Of a stretch of DNA of 64,000 nucleotides, positions 1-10,642 are shown one piece after another. Source of the DNA: Pseudorasbora parva (Eukaryota > Chordata > Actinopteri > Cypriniformes > Gobionidae); NCBI RefSeq assembly GCF_024679245.1, contig NC_090175.1:50435605-50499604 (forward strand). Direction: 5' to 3'. Both the position numbers and the translations under genes were made by a program. Below the pieces are notes generated by a model. The model made no database searches, was not told the DNA's origin, and worked only from the letters and a program-made list of their open reading frames with translations. How positions within the stretch are numbered: position 1 is the stretch's first letter; the number at the start of each line of letters is the position of its first letter.

Positions 1-1566
1 AGCCTGCGCAGTTCGCTCAGCCATCAGGAAGTGAGTGCCCCTATAGGTTGACTTCATTTTTTTCGCCGTTGACGTCAATGGGATCGCTCGGTCCATTTCT
101 TTTACTGTCTATGATTTCAAGGCACTTCAATTAGCCTTTTATATCAATTTATTAAATTTTTAGGGCAATGAAATCATTTAATTGTTTTCCCAAAATCTGT
201 TTTCCCCCCATTTAAACATTTCTGGATACCGTTTATATCAAATTCGAATAATCAAAAAAGCATGTCTTGTCAACTGAATTCATAAAACTTTAAAATTTCT
301 TTTTATAAGATCCCAATAAGGTTTTTTGGGGTTTTAGTATGAATATGTTAGTCTTACTATAAGCTAGTGTGCTCCGAAACAATGACAAAATGTGCATTTA
401 GAAGGTATACGCATTCAAAACTTACAGTCTCTCACTTCCGCCAATATGGATAACTGTTTTTAATGATTAATAATCACTCTGCACTTCAGCTTCTCATTAG
501 ATTTTCTGTCCAATCAAATACTCTCTAGAATCTGTCCTTCACTTCATACATCCTAAATAGATGCTGAAGCTGCAGCTAAAATCAGTCACACATTTTCTTG
601 TGTGGCACTTAGCGCATTATATAGGAGATTGGGAATGATTCAGACACTGTACATATGCTTTCATTGGGGTGAATGAAGTCTGGTTTCATGCTAGTGTAGC
701 AATGACCCGCCGTACCGCACACACTGTCTGTTCCAGTCCAAACACGACAGCACAGAGTGGATCATATGCGTGAGTCAGCACAGACCACAAAAGGTATCAG
801 ACCCAGATGAATTCTACACAGAATGCTGTTACAAAAAATATGCTTTAATAATTTGTTATTATAATTACATTGAAAATACATTCTACTTTACAATAATAAT
901 TTAAAGAGCCACTCATTTTCATAGAGACACGCAGAACATGTATTGACTTTTTGCTCTTTAATATTCAAAGAGACTAATCCATATCGCGATTTCATTAAGT
1001 GTACAGCCCTACTTTTTTCCCGTGAGCTTCTGTGAGTTCACACCGTTTCACAGGCAGCTCATCTTCAGGAGTACCGCATCTATCCTTATCCACTATCGCA
1101 GATGCTACACTGGCCGGACGTGGTGGGATGCCACCACCGTATGTCTACATGACATGCCTTTACCAGCGACGTTCAACTCTGCTGACCTGACTAACACAAT
1201 AATTGAATGCTTGCCTGTGCGCTTTGGGGTAACTGCCATATATAAGGTGGTTGTCAGCCGGCTCAGGATAGAGGATGAGTTGCTTCAGTGGTTTGTAATA
1301 GAAATGCTGCCTTGCATCTCCAGTGATCTAGCTCTCGGGAATGGCTCATCTACCACAATATTTCCCTCATAAAATGCTGAGCACAGAGGTATTGATCATT
1401 AATGGTGGGGTACTGATGGCAGTTCCCAATGTATAATGCAATATTAATGGATTAGCAATGCAATATGACAAAGGATATCCTAAAAGTCTGTTTTCGATTC
1501 AAAATTAGTCATTAAACATCCATATTGGCCCACATGTTGGCTATCAGGGTTTGGCTTGGTCCAGCA
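1..1566. other. No recognisable gene
   Basis: This is AT-rich sequence with no protein homology I recognise. A 116-codon open frame at 1022-1372 (+) starts at GTG and has no domain, splice context or codon pattern that I would trust. Confidence 0.5.
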
Positions 1567-1604
1567 CACTATATTGTCCCAATACTTATATTACACTATA
1601 AGTA

Positions 1605-2760
1605 TTGGGACACCCCTCCAATCACTTTCATGGCAACGGGTGTATAAAATCAAGCATCTATAGGCATGCAGACGCTTCTAAAAACATTTGTGAAAGAATG
1701 GGTCACTTTCAGGAGCTCAGTGATTTTACTGTAATAGGTTGTCACTTGTGTAATAAGTCCATGCATGAAATTTCCTCACTACTAAATAATCCACACAGAG
1801 TGGGGTCCGTGCATGCTGAGGTGCACAGTGCAGAAGTTGCCAAAAAGAGTTAACAGCTACAGACCTCCAAACTTTGTGTGGCCTTCAGATTAGCTCAGGA
1901 ACAGTGCGCAGAGAACTTCATGAAATGGGTTTCCATGGCGGAGCAGCTCATCCAAGCCTTACATCACCAAGTGCATTTCAAAGCGTTGGCTGCAGTGGTG
2001 TAAAGTATGGTGGCACTGGACTCTAGAGCAGGGGAGATGTGTTCTCTAAAGTGACCAATCACGCTTCTCTGTCTCGCAATCCAACCCGATCTCATGGCAA
2101 TTCATACGTAATTTACGAGGTGGCTAATTTGAGACGTCACTTGTATGGTAATTTTTTTGTTAAATCATACATATTTGATATTATATATTGATTTTGCCGG
2201 TTGCCAGGAGAACGGTATTTGCCTGACTTCAGTTTGCAAAGTGTAAAGTTTGGTGGAGTGGTTATTACGTTGTAGGGTTGTTTTTCAAGGGTTGGGCTTG
2301 GCCCCTTAGTTCTAGTGAAAGGAACTCATAATGCTTCTGCATACCGAAAACATTTTGGACAATTTCATGCTCCCAACTTTGTAGGAACAGTTTGGGGATT
2401 GCCCCATCTGGTTTCAACATGACTGCGCACCAGTGCACAAAGCAAGGTCCATAAATACATGGATGAGCGAGTTTGGCGTTGAAGAACTTGACTGGACTGC
2501 ACAGAGACCTGACCTCAACCCGATAGAACACCTTTGGGATGAATTAGAGCAGAGATTGAGCCAGGTCTTCTCGTCCAACATCAGTGCCTGAACTCACAAA
2601 TGCGCTTCTAGGAGAATGGTCAAAAATCCCCATAAACACACTCCTAAACCTTGTGGAGAGCCTTTGAAGAAAAGTTCAAGCTGTTATAACTTCAAAGGGT
2701 GGGCCAACTCCATACTAATATATGGCCGACTCCATATTAAACCCTATAGATTAAGAAAGG
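1605..2760 (+). pseudogene. Tc1-like transposase remnant
   Basis: N-terminal transposase residues (QELSDFTVIGCHLCNKSMHE) are readable near 1700-1790. DNA equivalent to the DDE catalytic part ('gcaccagtgcacaaagcaag', then the region coding for a proline-rich PDLNPIEH-type end) is readable at 2420-2560. No continuous frame connects them. This is a dead copy. Confidence 0.75.
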
Positions 2761-3227
2761 GACACCATTAAAGGGTTAGTTCACCCAAAAATGAAAATTA
2801 TTTCATTAATTACTCACCCTCATGTCATTGGACACCCGTAAGACCTTCGTTCATCTTTGGAACACAAATGAAGATATTTTTGTTGAAAGCTGATGGCTGA
2901 GAAAGGTTTCATAAAGGCCTCCATTGGCATTCAATATATTTCCACTGACCCACTCACAAGACCCATAAAGGCACTAAAGACTTCGTTACAAAGTCCATCT
3001 CACTACAGTGGCTGTACAATCATTTTACAATGCGACGAAAATAGTTATTGTGTGCACAAAAATCAAAATAACGACTTAATCCACCAAATTATTGACGTGA
3101 ACTTGACGCATGCGCGAGAATGTGACAGCGCTCCACCGTTCAAATAAATGACCCGGAAGAGGAGGAGCGCCGCTACGCGTGAGTTCCAGGTGAGTTCACG
3201 TCAGAGAATTACGCGGAAGACAATAAC

Positions 3228-3480
3228 TGTTACGGGTTGTTGTCCCAAGGAAGGAGATACCAAGACTTCCAAACTCAAAGACTCTTTATTAGCGATATAC
3301 TTGACTTCACCAGAAACATAGAACACTCTCAAAACATGAACAGCAACATGTATGTATAACGGAGACCGGAGCAGGAAGGACTGAACACAAGGGAACTAAA
3401 TACACACACTGATGACTAGACAAACGAGGGGAACAAGTGAAACAGATGACTAGACACAGCTGACATAACTAAAGCTAACA
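3228..3480 (-). repeat. LTR-like segment of a retroelement
   Basis: It begins TGTTACGGG and ends GCTAACA, giving TGTTA/TAACA inverted ends as in an LTR. On the minus strand an AATAAA signal near 3285-3295 is followed by a short tail to the end. It abuts a minisatellite-rich segment in the same arrangement as the complete element at 18606-21260. The second LTR is not visible, so this copy is truncated or rearranged. Confidence 0.5.
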
Positions 3481-3504
3481 GTGGCGGGAAACTCAGAACA
3501 AAGG

Positions 3505-3700
3505 AAAGCCTGGGGTGACAATGGCAGGACAGGAGCCTGGGGTGACCAAGGTGGAACAGGAGCCTGGGGTGACCAAGGTGGAACAGGAGCCTGGGGTGAC
3601 CAAGGTGGGACAGGAGCCTGGGGTGACCAAGGCGGGACAGGAGCCTGGGGCGGCCATGGCGGGACCTGAGCCTTGGATGACCATGGCAGCAACAGGATGC
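3505..3700. repeat. 27-bp minisatellite
   Basis: About seven tandem copies of a 27-bp unit containing 'caggagcctggggtgacc' are present. As 27 is a multiple of three and the unit lacks stops, several frames on both strands stay open. The ORFs here are products of the repeat. The minus-strand frame would give GHPRLL(S/F)HL repeats. Confidence 0.9.
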
Positions 3701-3844
3701 CCAGGCAAATAAGTGCCAGGGCCTGGCCTGGGAACTTGGGCTGCTCAGAACCCCCACTGACTCGTTCCCCACCCCTGGGTATATAGCCCCCCCCCCCCTC
3801 AAATTGTTTTTCAAATTTAGGGGCTTGCGTGGGAGCCAGGAGGC

Positions 3845-3995
3845 AGCTCTGGAGGCGGCTCTGGATAGCCGGGAGGCGTCGGAGCGGGCCCTGGAGGCGT
3901 CGGAGCGGGCCCTGGAGGCGTCGGAGCGGGCCCTGGAGGCGGCGGAGCGGGCTCTGGAGGCGGCGGAGCGGGCTCTTGAGGGAGCGGAGCGGGTT
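3845..3995. repeat. 21-bp GC-rich minisatellite
   Basis: About six copies of a 21-bp unit containing 'ggaggcgtcggagcgggccc' are present. On the minus strand the unit reads as a Pro/Ala-rich heptad (PAPTPPG). It is again a multiple of three and open in several frames. It lies in the same retroelement-derived block as the 27-bp minisatellite. Confidence 0.9.
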
Positions 3996-4203
3996 CAGCC
4001 CAGAAATCTATAAGCCAGCCCTCTTCTGGCTCTGGTGCGGTGGCGGCTATCCTCGGGCTGGGCGGCGTGGCCCTTCTGCGGGCCCTCCTCGGCCTCCTTG
4101 ACCGCTTGACTGGCGTTGTGGGCTCGTGGAGGGTTGGAGCCGACTCTGGGAGCACGTGGGCGGACTCTCAGAGCGCTGGGGCGGACTCTCGGAGCGCTGG
4201 GGT

Positions 4204-4249
4204 GAAGATGAACGAATGTGTTACAGGAAGATGAACGAATGTGTTACAG
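4204..4249. repeat. 23-bp tandem duplication
   Basis: The 23-bp sequence at 4204-4226 (starting gaagatgaacgaatg, ending ttacag) is repeated exactly at 4227-4249, at the junction between the minisatellite block and the fold-back arm. It may mark the repair or insertion junction of the nested retroelement. Confidence 0.9.
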
Positions 4250-4357
4250 GTGTCCAACGACATGAGGGTGAGTAATTAATGAAATAATTTTCATTTTTAG
4301 GTGAACTAACCCTTTAAAGTTCATGTGCAGACGTCTAAAACTTTTGCCAATATAGTG

Positions 4358-6650
4358 TGTGTAATATATATTTTACTTTATTTTAAACTTTTCTATATTT
4401 TTCATTATTATTTTCATTAATAATAATTTACAAGGCTTTTAAATAATGATTTGAGGGTTATTAAAAGCATGCTATTTATTATTGTTTTTATGTATAAATA
4501 ATGGCATGAAAAAAAAAAAAGTGCACCAAATCACACAAGAAACAGATTTAGTTACAATTTCACAGAGGTCTGCACCATTTTAATTATCTTCTAATAAACT
4601 CACGCTGAAGTCATACTTAGATGACGCACCGTGGCTGTTTTGTGCCTTAAAATCTATTGAAGCAGCATTTTCAAGCTTGATGTTTCATGTATAATTTGTG
4701 AGACCAATACTGGCGTCGAAGAAAGACTCCTTTTAATTATTTCATTGCGGTGTAATTTCCTTGCTGGAGGCTGTGAATGGCTTGCTGAGACTGCATTACC
4801 ATAATCATCATCCAGTACCAACAAATATGTGAGTCAAGGCTCTCAGATAGTGACCCAAACGCATAAATCGAAGTATATTGTGTGTTTATGCCATGTTGTT
4901 TTGTACATCTTGACCATTTTGCTGTTTAATTGTTGCATGTCACTAGCAATGCCAAGGTCTGGTTTTGATTCCAAATGAGCTCATGCAAGCCTGATAATAT
5001 GTATAGCTCGAATGCACTGTTGCTTTATCTTAAAGCGTCTGTCAAATGAATAAACATACGTGCATGGTGATGTCTCATGCACATTAATAGCTGTTTGTTA
5101 CAGCTCACACACAACCAAATGTACCAGAGACTTGTGAGGACTTAAGGGATTTGACTCCATGCATTCACTAACAATGTAAAAGGATAAAGATGAAGTAACA
5201 TCAGTTCTGTTGGACTCAAATCTGAAGTTATTACATTAATATTCAGACAAAGAAGGCAAAACAGCAGACATTTCCAAAAAGAATTTGGACAATTTAACAA
5301 ACTTCAGTAAACTCAAACAAATATATTGAACATAGAAACATATTTCCTACTGACAAATATAATTTCATTTTCAAAAACAAAACCTTTTTGTTACCCTAAA
5401 ATAACAATTCAGAATAGGAAGTAGATGCTAGTCTGTATTTACAAGCTTGACTTCATTGGTCCTTCTGGCCTGCTTCCTAGGCTGTTCACGCTTACTGGCC
5501 TCTGGCACACTCTGTGTATTCATTACTCCAAACAGACCAAGGGTTGTCTTGCTATTAAAGCAAATTACCTTGGCTTCTGTGTGACAGTGGCCGTGCTTCT
5601 ACATGGTTGACGGCTAATCGGAGTGGAACGGATGCAGGATTTCCTTCCAGGGCTTCCCTGTAATCCCTAAGAGTATAGAAATGGAGTAGAACTTCATCCA
5701 GCCTTCATGCTGAGCTCGCAAATGTGGACATAAACAATACACAGTTTTGCAGGATGCATTTAAATCATCAGCAGGTTGGAGATGGCAAAAATTATGATAG
5801 ATGTCACTTGCATGAAAAACATTTGGAGGATATGGCACCCAGTGGGCATCCCCGTCCATAAATCTAGGAGAAAGGCGTTTCCCCATAGCGTCCTCTAGTC
5901 AAGTAAACGTGGTTTACTTGCGTTGTCAGTTTACTCGTTTGCATGTAAACGAGGAAAACCGTGTTTACATGACTTTATTAATAAACCGTGTTATGTCCTT
6001 GTAGTGATGTCAAAAATAATGTCCGTATCTGACTCAGAGTATTCCAAATGTTACGTCAGTTGTGATGTTAAATAAAGCATGCAAACATGTCAGTGGGAGA
6101 TTCACGGCTAATATTATCCCTCATGCTGCATGCAGTTATGCAGCGTTTTGACTGAACCTCTTCTACTTCTGCTGCATGAGAACACATCCTAAAAGAGTCT
6201 GCGTTTGTGATACATGTCCTTATTTCATGCAAAATGCTAGCTCGCTCTGTCTGGATGCGTTTAAATCTGCTCGAAGTTAGCGTTTTTGTCACCTATCACA
6301 CTTGCTCTTCAATAAGCCGACAGAATTAATGCTTAATGCATGAACATTCCGCGCGAAAACGGGGTAAAAAGCAAAAAAATACCTTTCCCGACCGGTTTAT
6401 GCTTAAGCCGTTTATGACCTTACGTCGATAAAAAAACAACAGCGGTGTACCGCATTTTCATGACCATGTTCATTGTCGGCTTATTAGGCATAATCAGCTA
6501 AAGAACATGCATGTAAACGCACCCACTGATTGCCCTGTTTAATTGACAGCTCCAGCGATTGCAAAGTGAGCGTTCTTTGATTGCTTTCTATAGACTACAT
6601 AATTTAATCACATTCTACTTAGAGAAACAATGTGAAGCTGACGTTTAGTA
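4358..6650. other. No gene; possible old interspersed repeat at 5890-6530
   Basis: There are no convincing ORFs. Between about 5890 and 6530 the motif CATGTAAAC and its complement recur (5931, 5963, 6506), which suggests an old non-autonomous element, but I cannot define ends or a target duplication. The rest is AT-rich unique-looking DNA. Confidence 0.45.
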
Positions 6651-6900
6651 AATGGTAAATGGACTGCATTTATATAGGGCTTTCAACAGACCTATGGCCA
6701 TCCAAGGCGCTTTACGTATTGCCTCACATTCACCCATTCATGTGTATTCAGTGTTGACAGCGATGTCAGCCATGTAAGCCACCATCCAGATCGTCAGGAG
6801 CAGCTGGGGTTAGGTGTCTTGCTCATGGACACCTCGACACTTGGTCACCAACTACATTGTTTGTAGACAACCTACATAAACCACTGAGCCTCTGCCACCC
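6650..6900 (+). repeat. Dispersed fish repeat ('aatggactgcatttatatag')
   Basis: This follows a pattern common in teleost genomes: aatggactgcatttatatag, a run including caaggcgctttacg, then cagctggggttaggtgtctt and cttgctcatggacacctcga. I do not see terminal repeats or an RNA polymerase III promoter, so I leave the class open. Confidence 0.6.
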
Positions 6901-6907
6901 CAGCTTA

Positions 6908-7499
6908 GGGTGTACTCACACTAGCCAGTTTGAACCGTGCCCGAGTGCGTTTGACTACCAAAGCGCGGTTCGTTTGACTAATGTGAGTGCTCCGAACCGT
7001 GCCCGGGCGCGGCTCGATTAGCCGGCCCTGGCCCGCTTGGAAGAGGTGGGCCAGAGCGCGATTCAGTTGGACTCATGCGCGGTTCGCATGCAGTGTGAGC
7101 GCTAACCGTGCTGGAGTCCGTAATCAAAGCTGCAAAGTCCTTGCTGCACTTCAGCTGGTACCTTGCAAACCTCATAATACGAGCAGCACGATTACGTGAA
7201 CATTTTCGCGCCACTAAGGCAACACATCTGTTTAACAACAGGCTGTGAGAGGGCTGTAGACCACCGTGGACCAAACGACACAAAATTATCCACAAAGAAA
7301 ACAGAGCGATGGACTCCATTGTGTTCAGAGAGCGCCGCTCTTTCTGTTTATCCCGAAACCGTCGCACCATAATGACGTAAGCGTGCTCCGGCACGAATGC
7401 TGAAACCCTATGTGAGTGCAGGCCAGCGGGGGAGTGGGGAGGGGGGACATTCGTACTCGGGCCCAGTTCATGGCAACCGTGCCTAGTGTGAGTACACCC
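6908..7499. mobile_element. PIF/Harbinger-like non-autonomous element
   Basis: This is a 592-bp element with perfect inverted ends: GGGTGTACTCACACTAG at the left and CTAGTGTGAGTACACCC at the right. Direct TTA duplications lie at 6905-6907 and 7500-7502. A three-base TWA target is typical of PIF/Harbinger. The interior is GC-rich with repeated 'gaaccgtgcccg' motifs near both ends. No transposase is encoded. Confidence 0.8.
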
Positions 7500-7521
7500 T
7501 TAGTCACTGGTTTGATTTACT

Positions 7522-7526
<5 letters not shown>

Positions 7527-7582
<56 letters not shown>
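7527..7582. repeat. (AT)n microsatellite
   Basis: An uninterrupted AT dinucleotide run lies directly right of the Harbinger-like element. Confidence 0.97.
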
Positions 7583-7585
<3 letters not shown>

Positions 7586-9075
7586 GACAATAATGTACCA
7601 AATACAAATAAATAATGCTCAACTGAGACATTCACATTGTTGAAAATAAATAACCACATTCTAGCATTAGGATTCGTTGGAAGGTAATGTTATTTTTAGT
7701 CCAGTGAACCTGTATCGCTCTTCTTTCCTCGCCATCTCACTAACACGCCAGTGGGCGGGGCCAAAGTTCCAATGATGAAATAGGCGTTCATTTAGCTATA
7801 GGCACGTTCCACAATGAGTCATTTGCTGGGATTGGTTACAGTAAAAGCTTTTTGGAAGTTTTCAGTTCTGAAACTTAAAGGATATTCTCTTAGTAGGATG
7901 ATCTCTTGTCAAAAGCTCAAGGAAATTTAGATTTCTCAGTTCATGACCCCGTTAAAATGCATTTTTCACCCTGGTTTATATGGCCATACATGATAAAATT
8001 GCTTCCTTGAAGTGACCATGGCATACCCTTCGCTAACAGACGTGTAAAAGGACCCTTTGTAAAGTGATTCGGATGTTCACTTTCATTTGGAACACCCCTA
8101 CAAAATGGCATCCCTTCCTCTTTGCTGCTTGGAATTCAACCTCTGTCCCACTTTGCGCACCATGGTTTAAAGGCACTTATTCAAATGAACCACGCTAGCA
8201 ATCACACCAGATTTTGATTTAATCGATCCAAACATGCCAAGTGTAGACACTCTTAAAGAAAAAAATGTAACCTTATTTAAAAGTTCTATGCCTTAAACTT
8301 TTGGTAACACTTTACAAGAAGATTCAATTGAAATATACTTCTATATCATCTATTAAACTAATATAAATAAAACTAATGGGACCTTATTGTAAAATGTTAC
8401 CAAACTACCAACCATCTCATCTCACAAACATTAATGACACCTCAAATCAGGCAGATTATTGAGGACAGGTGTGCTATAATTTTTTTTAATTTTGTCGAAA
8501 TTCTGGCTGGCAATCAAACGCGTTTAAATCCCATACTTACATTAAAGTAAGTGGGATCAGTATCACTTCAGTAATGATTCTTTTAGCCTATGGTGCATTC
8601 TCAGTGTGAGGTGTGAGATGACTCGCATGTTTCACTAATCGCAAGATGTGTGATTGCAACAGATTAAATCAAAGGATCTGTTCATGATACTGTGAACGTA
8701 ATTAATTGTGCCCTTGATGATCTTCCGGCCCTTTTGGAGAGCAGGGTATTCATGAAGACCCATTCAAACAGCAGGCGTTGATGTTAGACCTCAGTAGAGC
8801 TCTCTCAGAGCAGGAAAATTGCTATTTTCCATTTCTTCATTCAGTATGAATGCAAACAAGAGTATGCACATCTGCTCTTACTGCTTGTTTTTGAGGCTTC
8901 AGCTATTTTTTACCACTAGCAGACACAAGATAACATTTTATTTTGATCAAAAAAAGAGAAGGGAGAAAAACAAGAAGCCCAGAAGTAAAACTAAAACTAA
9001 ATGTACATATTACATACAAAGTTTTTAAAATGTGAAAAGACCAGAGGCGACATACATCTTTTACCTTATAACTTA
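7583..9075. other. No gene seen
   Basis: This is AT-rich intergenic sequence. A short piece near 8300-8400 resembles the dispersed 'ggtaacactttacaa' repeat also seen at 44280. The 69-codon ORF at 8819 is lysine-rich, low-complexity and unsupported. Confidence 0.5.
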
Positions 9076-9398
9076 AAAGGTTAGTTCACCCAAAAATAAC
9101 ATTTCTCTTATTAATTTCTCACTCTCATGTAGGTCTAAACCCGTAAGACCTTTGTTCATCTTCAGAACACAAATGAAGATCTTTTTGATGAAATCGGTGG
9201 GCTCTCCATAGAGATGAATTTAATGAACACTTTCAAGGCCCAGAAAGGTAGGAAAGACATCGATCAAATAGTCCATGTGACTACAGTGGTTCAAACTTAA
9301 TGTTATGAAGCGATGAAAATACCTTTTGTGTGCAAAAAACAAACAAAAATATTTATTCAACAATGTTACACGTCTGTGTCAGACTTTTACTCTGATTA
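9076..9398. mobile_element. Left half of a TTAA-type fold-back element
   Basis: It starts aaaggttagttcacccaaaa and continues with the 'cccgtaagacctttgttcat' and 'cagaacacaaatgaagat' blocks shared with the copies at 2772 and 44400. It is interrupted by a CACTG MITE (9399-9590) and the element at 9627-11170. A truncated right part is recognisable at about 11171-11300 ('gctgacgcaggagctggcca'). Confidence 0.7.
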
Positions 9399-9590
9399 CA
9401 CTGTTAAAAAAATGGCTTCAATTGAAAATTTTCCAGTTATCTAAATTTTTCAGTTGGCCAAACTGAAATTCTGTGATGCAATTTAATGCAATTATGCAAT
9501 TTAATTAACAGAAATTCAATTCGGCTAACTGAAAAATGTAGATGTGATCAGACACTTGAATTGAAGGAGACCTGAATTTTTTATACAGTG
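9399..9590. mobile_element. CACTG-ended MITE
   Basis: This 192-bp AT-rich element starts CACTGTTAAAAAAA and ends TATACAGTG. It has internal inverted copies of 'cagttggccaaactga' and 'ttcggctaactgaa'. It is inserted in the fold-back element. The ends are like those of the MITE at 29786-30183. Confidence 0.6.
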
Positions 9591-9900
9591 AAATAAAATC
9601 CAGTGCTTCCGAGTTCCGTCAGAGCTCCCTTACGAAACAAAAATATATTGCAATATACTAGAATTTATATTGCAATACATTAGAAAATATATTTCAATGT
9701 ATCAGAATCTTCCTCATATATTTGAAAATATATAGCAATATATGGATGGACAACCTATTGCTATATATTGATTCATATATTAAAATACATTGATATACTG
9801 AATTATTTCATGTATGTTTATTGAAACAAAGTATTTTTTGTGAGTTAAGCAAGCTCCTGCATATGTTTACAGAGGTTGATTAACAATAGCCCAAATCAGA

Positions 9901-9988
9901 TGGTGCATGACATTCAATATATGTTCTATATTTAGAAAATATGATGGTGCATGACATTCAATATATTTTCTATATTTAGAAAATATTT
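9901..9988. repeat. 44-bp tandem duplication
   Basis: Two adjacent copies (9901-9944 and 9945-9988) of a unit starting tggtgcatgacattcaatat differ at one or two positions. They lie just left of the nested hAT element. Confidence 0.9.
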
Positions 9989-9992
9989 CTAT

Positions 9993-10642
9993 TAGGGCCG
10001 GGACTTTAACGCGTTAATTAAGATTAATTAATTACGTGACTTTAACGCGTTAATTACGTGACTTTAACGCGTTAATTAATTACGCAAAAAAAAAAAACAC
10101 ACACTTTTTTTTACCACACTTATTTTTGCACCGCGGAACGTTTTTCAATGAATGAGTTTCGACGGACCAATTATACTGGAACACCAACTAGCCCTCCGGA
10201 GTCACGACAACAACGAACCATGTGAACATGAACGAAGCTATGGAACGAAGAAGCTGATGAGACTGCTTTGCTTGGCCCCGTGGATGGGAAATTTTGTTTT
10301 AAAAAACGAAAGAATGGAAGCGTCGTCAAGAGCATGATTGTGTGCAAGCTATACAACAAGGAATTCGCGTATCACCGCAGCACATTGAGCCTCAAATATC
10401 ACAAAAATGCTTTTGCTAAACTGGCAAACATGCACTGGTCTGCTGGACTGAAATAAATAAACAATATTTTGTTGATTAAGCTTTTGTATTCAGTCATTAT
10501 TCAATGGTATACTAAAAATACATGTGAAAAATTACTTCTCATTGTTCTCAGGTCAAATATTTATATGCGATTAAAATGCGATTAATTAATTACAAAGCCT
10601 CTAATTAATTAGATTAATTTTTTTAATCAAGTCGCGGCCCTA
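9993..10642. mobile_element. hAT-family non-autonomous element
   Basis: It starts TAGGGCCGGGACTTTAACGC and ends GTCGCGGCCCTA, imperfect inverted ends typical of a fish hAT family. Eight-base flanks atttctat (9985-9992) and aattctat (10643-10650) match at 7 of 8, the TSD size of hAT. The GTTAATTA subterminal motif recurs near both ends. The 650-bp body retains a piece of a BED zinc finger. Confidence 0.85.
10268..10456 (+). pseudogene. hAT transposase BED zinc-finger fragment
   Basis: The frame reads KSMIVCKLYNKEFAYHRSTL, then SLKYH. This matches the end of a BED finger (C-x2-C ... AYH.STS.L..H), with the second Cys changed to Tyr. It is too short and mutated to function, and is a relic of the parental hAT transposase. 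Confidence 0.6.

Larger units (their letters stand above)
2772..4313. mobile_element. TTAA-flanked fold-back element nested in Tc1
   Basis: The termini are AGGGTTAGTTCACC at 2772 and GGTGAACTAACCCT ending 4313, a perfect 14-bp inverted pair. Direct TTAA duplications flank it at 2768-2771 and 4314-4317. Removing the element and one TTAA restores a continuous Tc1 3' end, which proves insertion into it. It encodes no transposase. Between the arms lie the LTR-like sequence at 3228-3480 and two minisatellites. The TTAA target fits piggyBac- or Kolobok-type mobilisation; I cannot choose between them. Confidence 0.85.
1567..4357 (+). mobile_element. Tc1/mariner element, degraded and interrupted
   Basis: The ends are CACTATATTG (from 1567) and CCAATATAGTG (to 4357), an inverted pair. 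The internal DNA reads as the widespread teleost Tc1-like transposon. The transposase start is visible as a frame with MGHFQELSDF...TVIGCHLCNKS (about 1700-1800, the helix-turn-helix region). The later catalytic part lies around 2200-2700, broken by stops and frameshifts, so no product is expected. About 110 bp near 2080-2190 looks replaced by an unrelated repeat. Its 3' end is split by the TTAA element at 2772-4313. Two relatives lie at 39862-41072 and 55574-55921. Confidence 0.85.

Noticed and set aside
1022..1372. 116-codon ORF on the plus strand
   Set aside because: Starts at GTG, no recognisable domain, no splice or promoter context.
3416..4234. Several overlapping Pro/Gly/Ala-rich ORFs on both strands
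   Set aside because: They follow from 27- and 21-bp minisatellites without stop codons; no domain, start context or conservation signal.
7416..7643. ORF containing (IY)n
   Set aside because: Translation of an (AT)n microsatellite. The same applies at 16029-16277 and 39689-39907.
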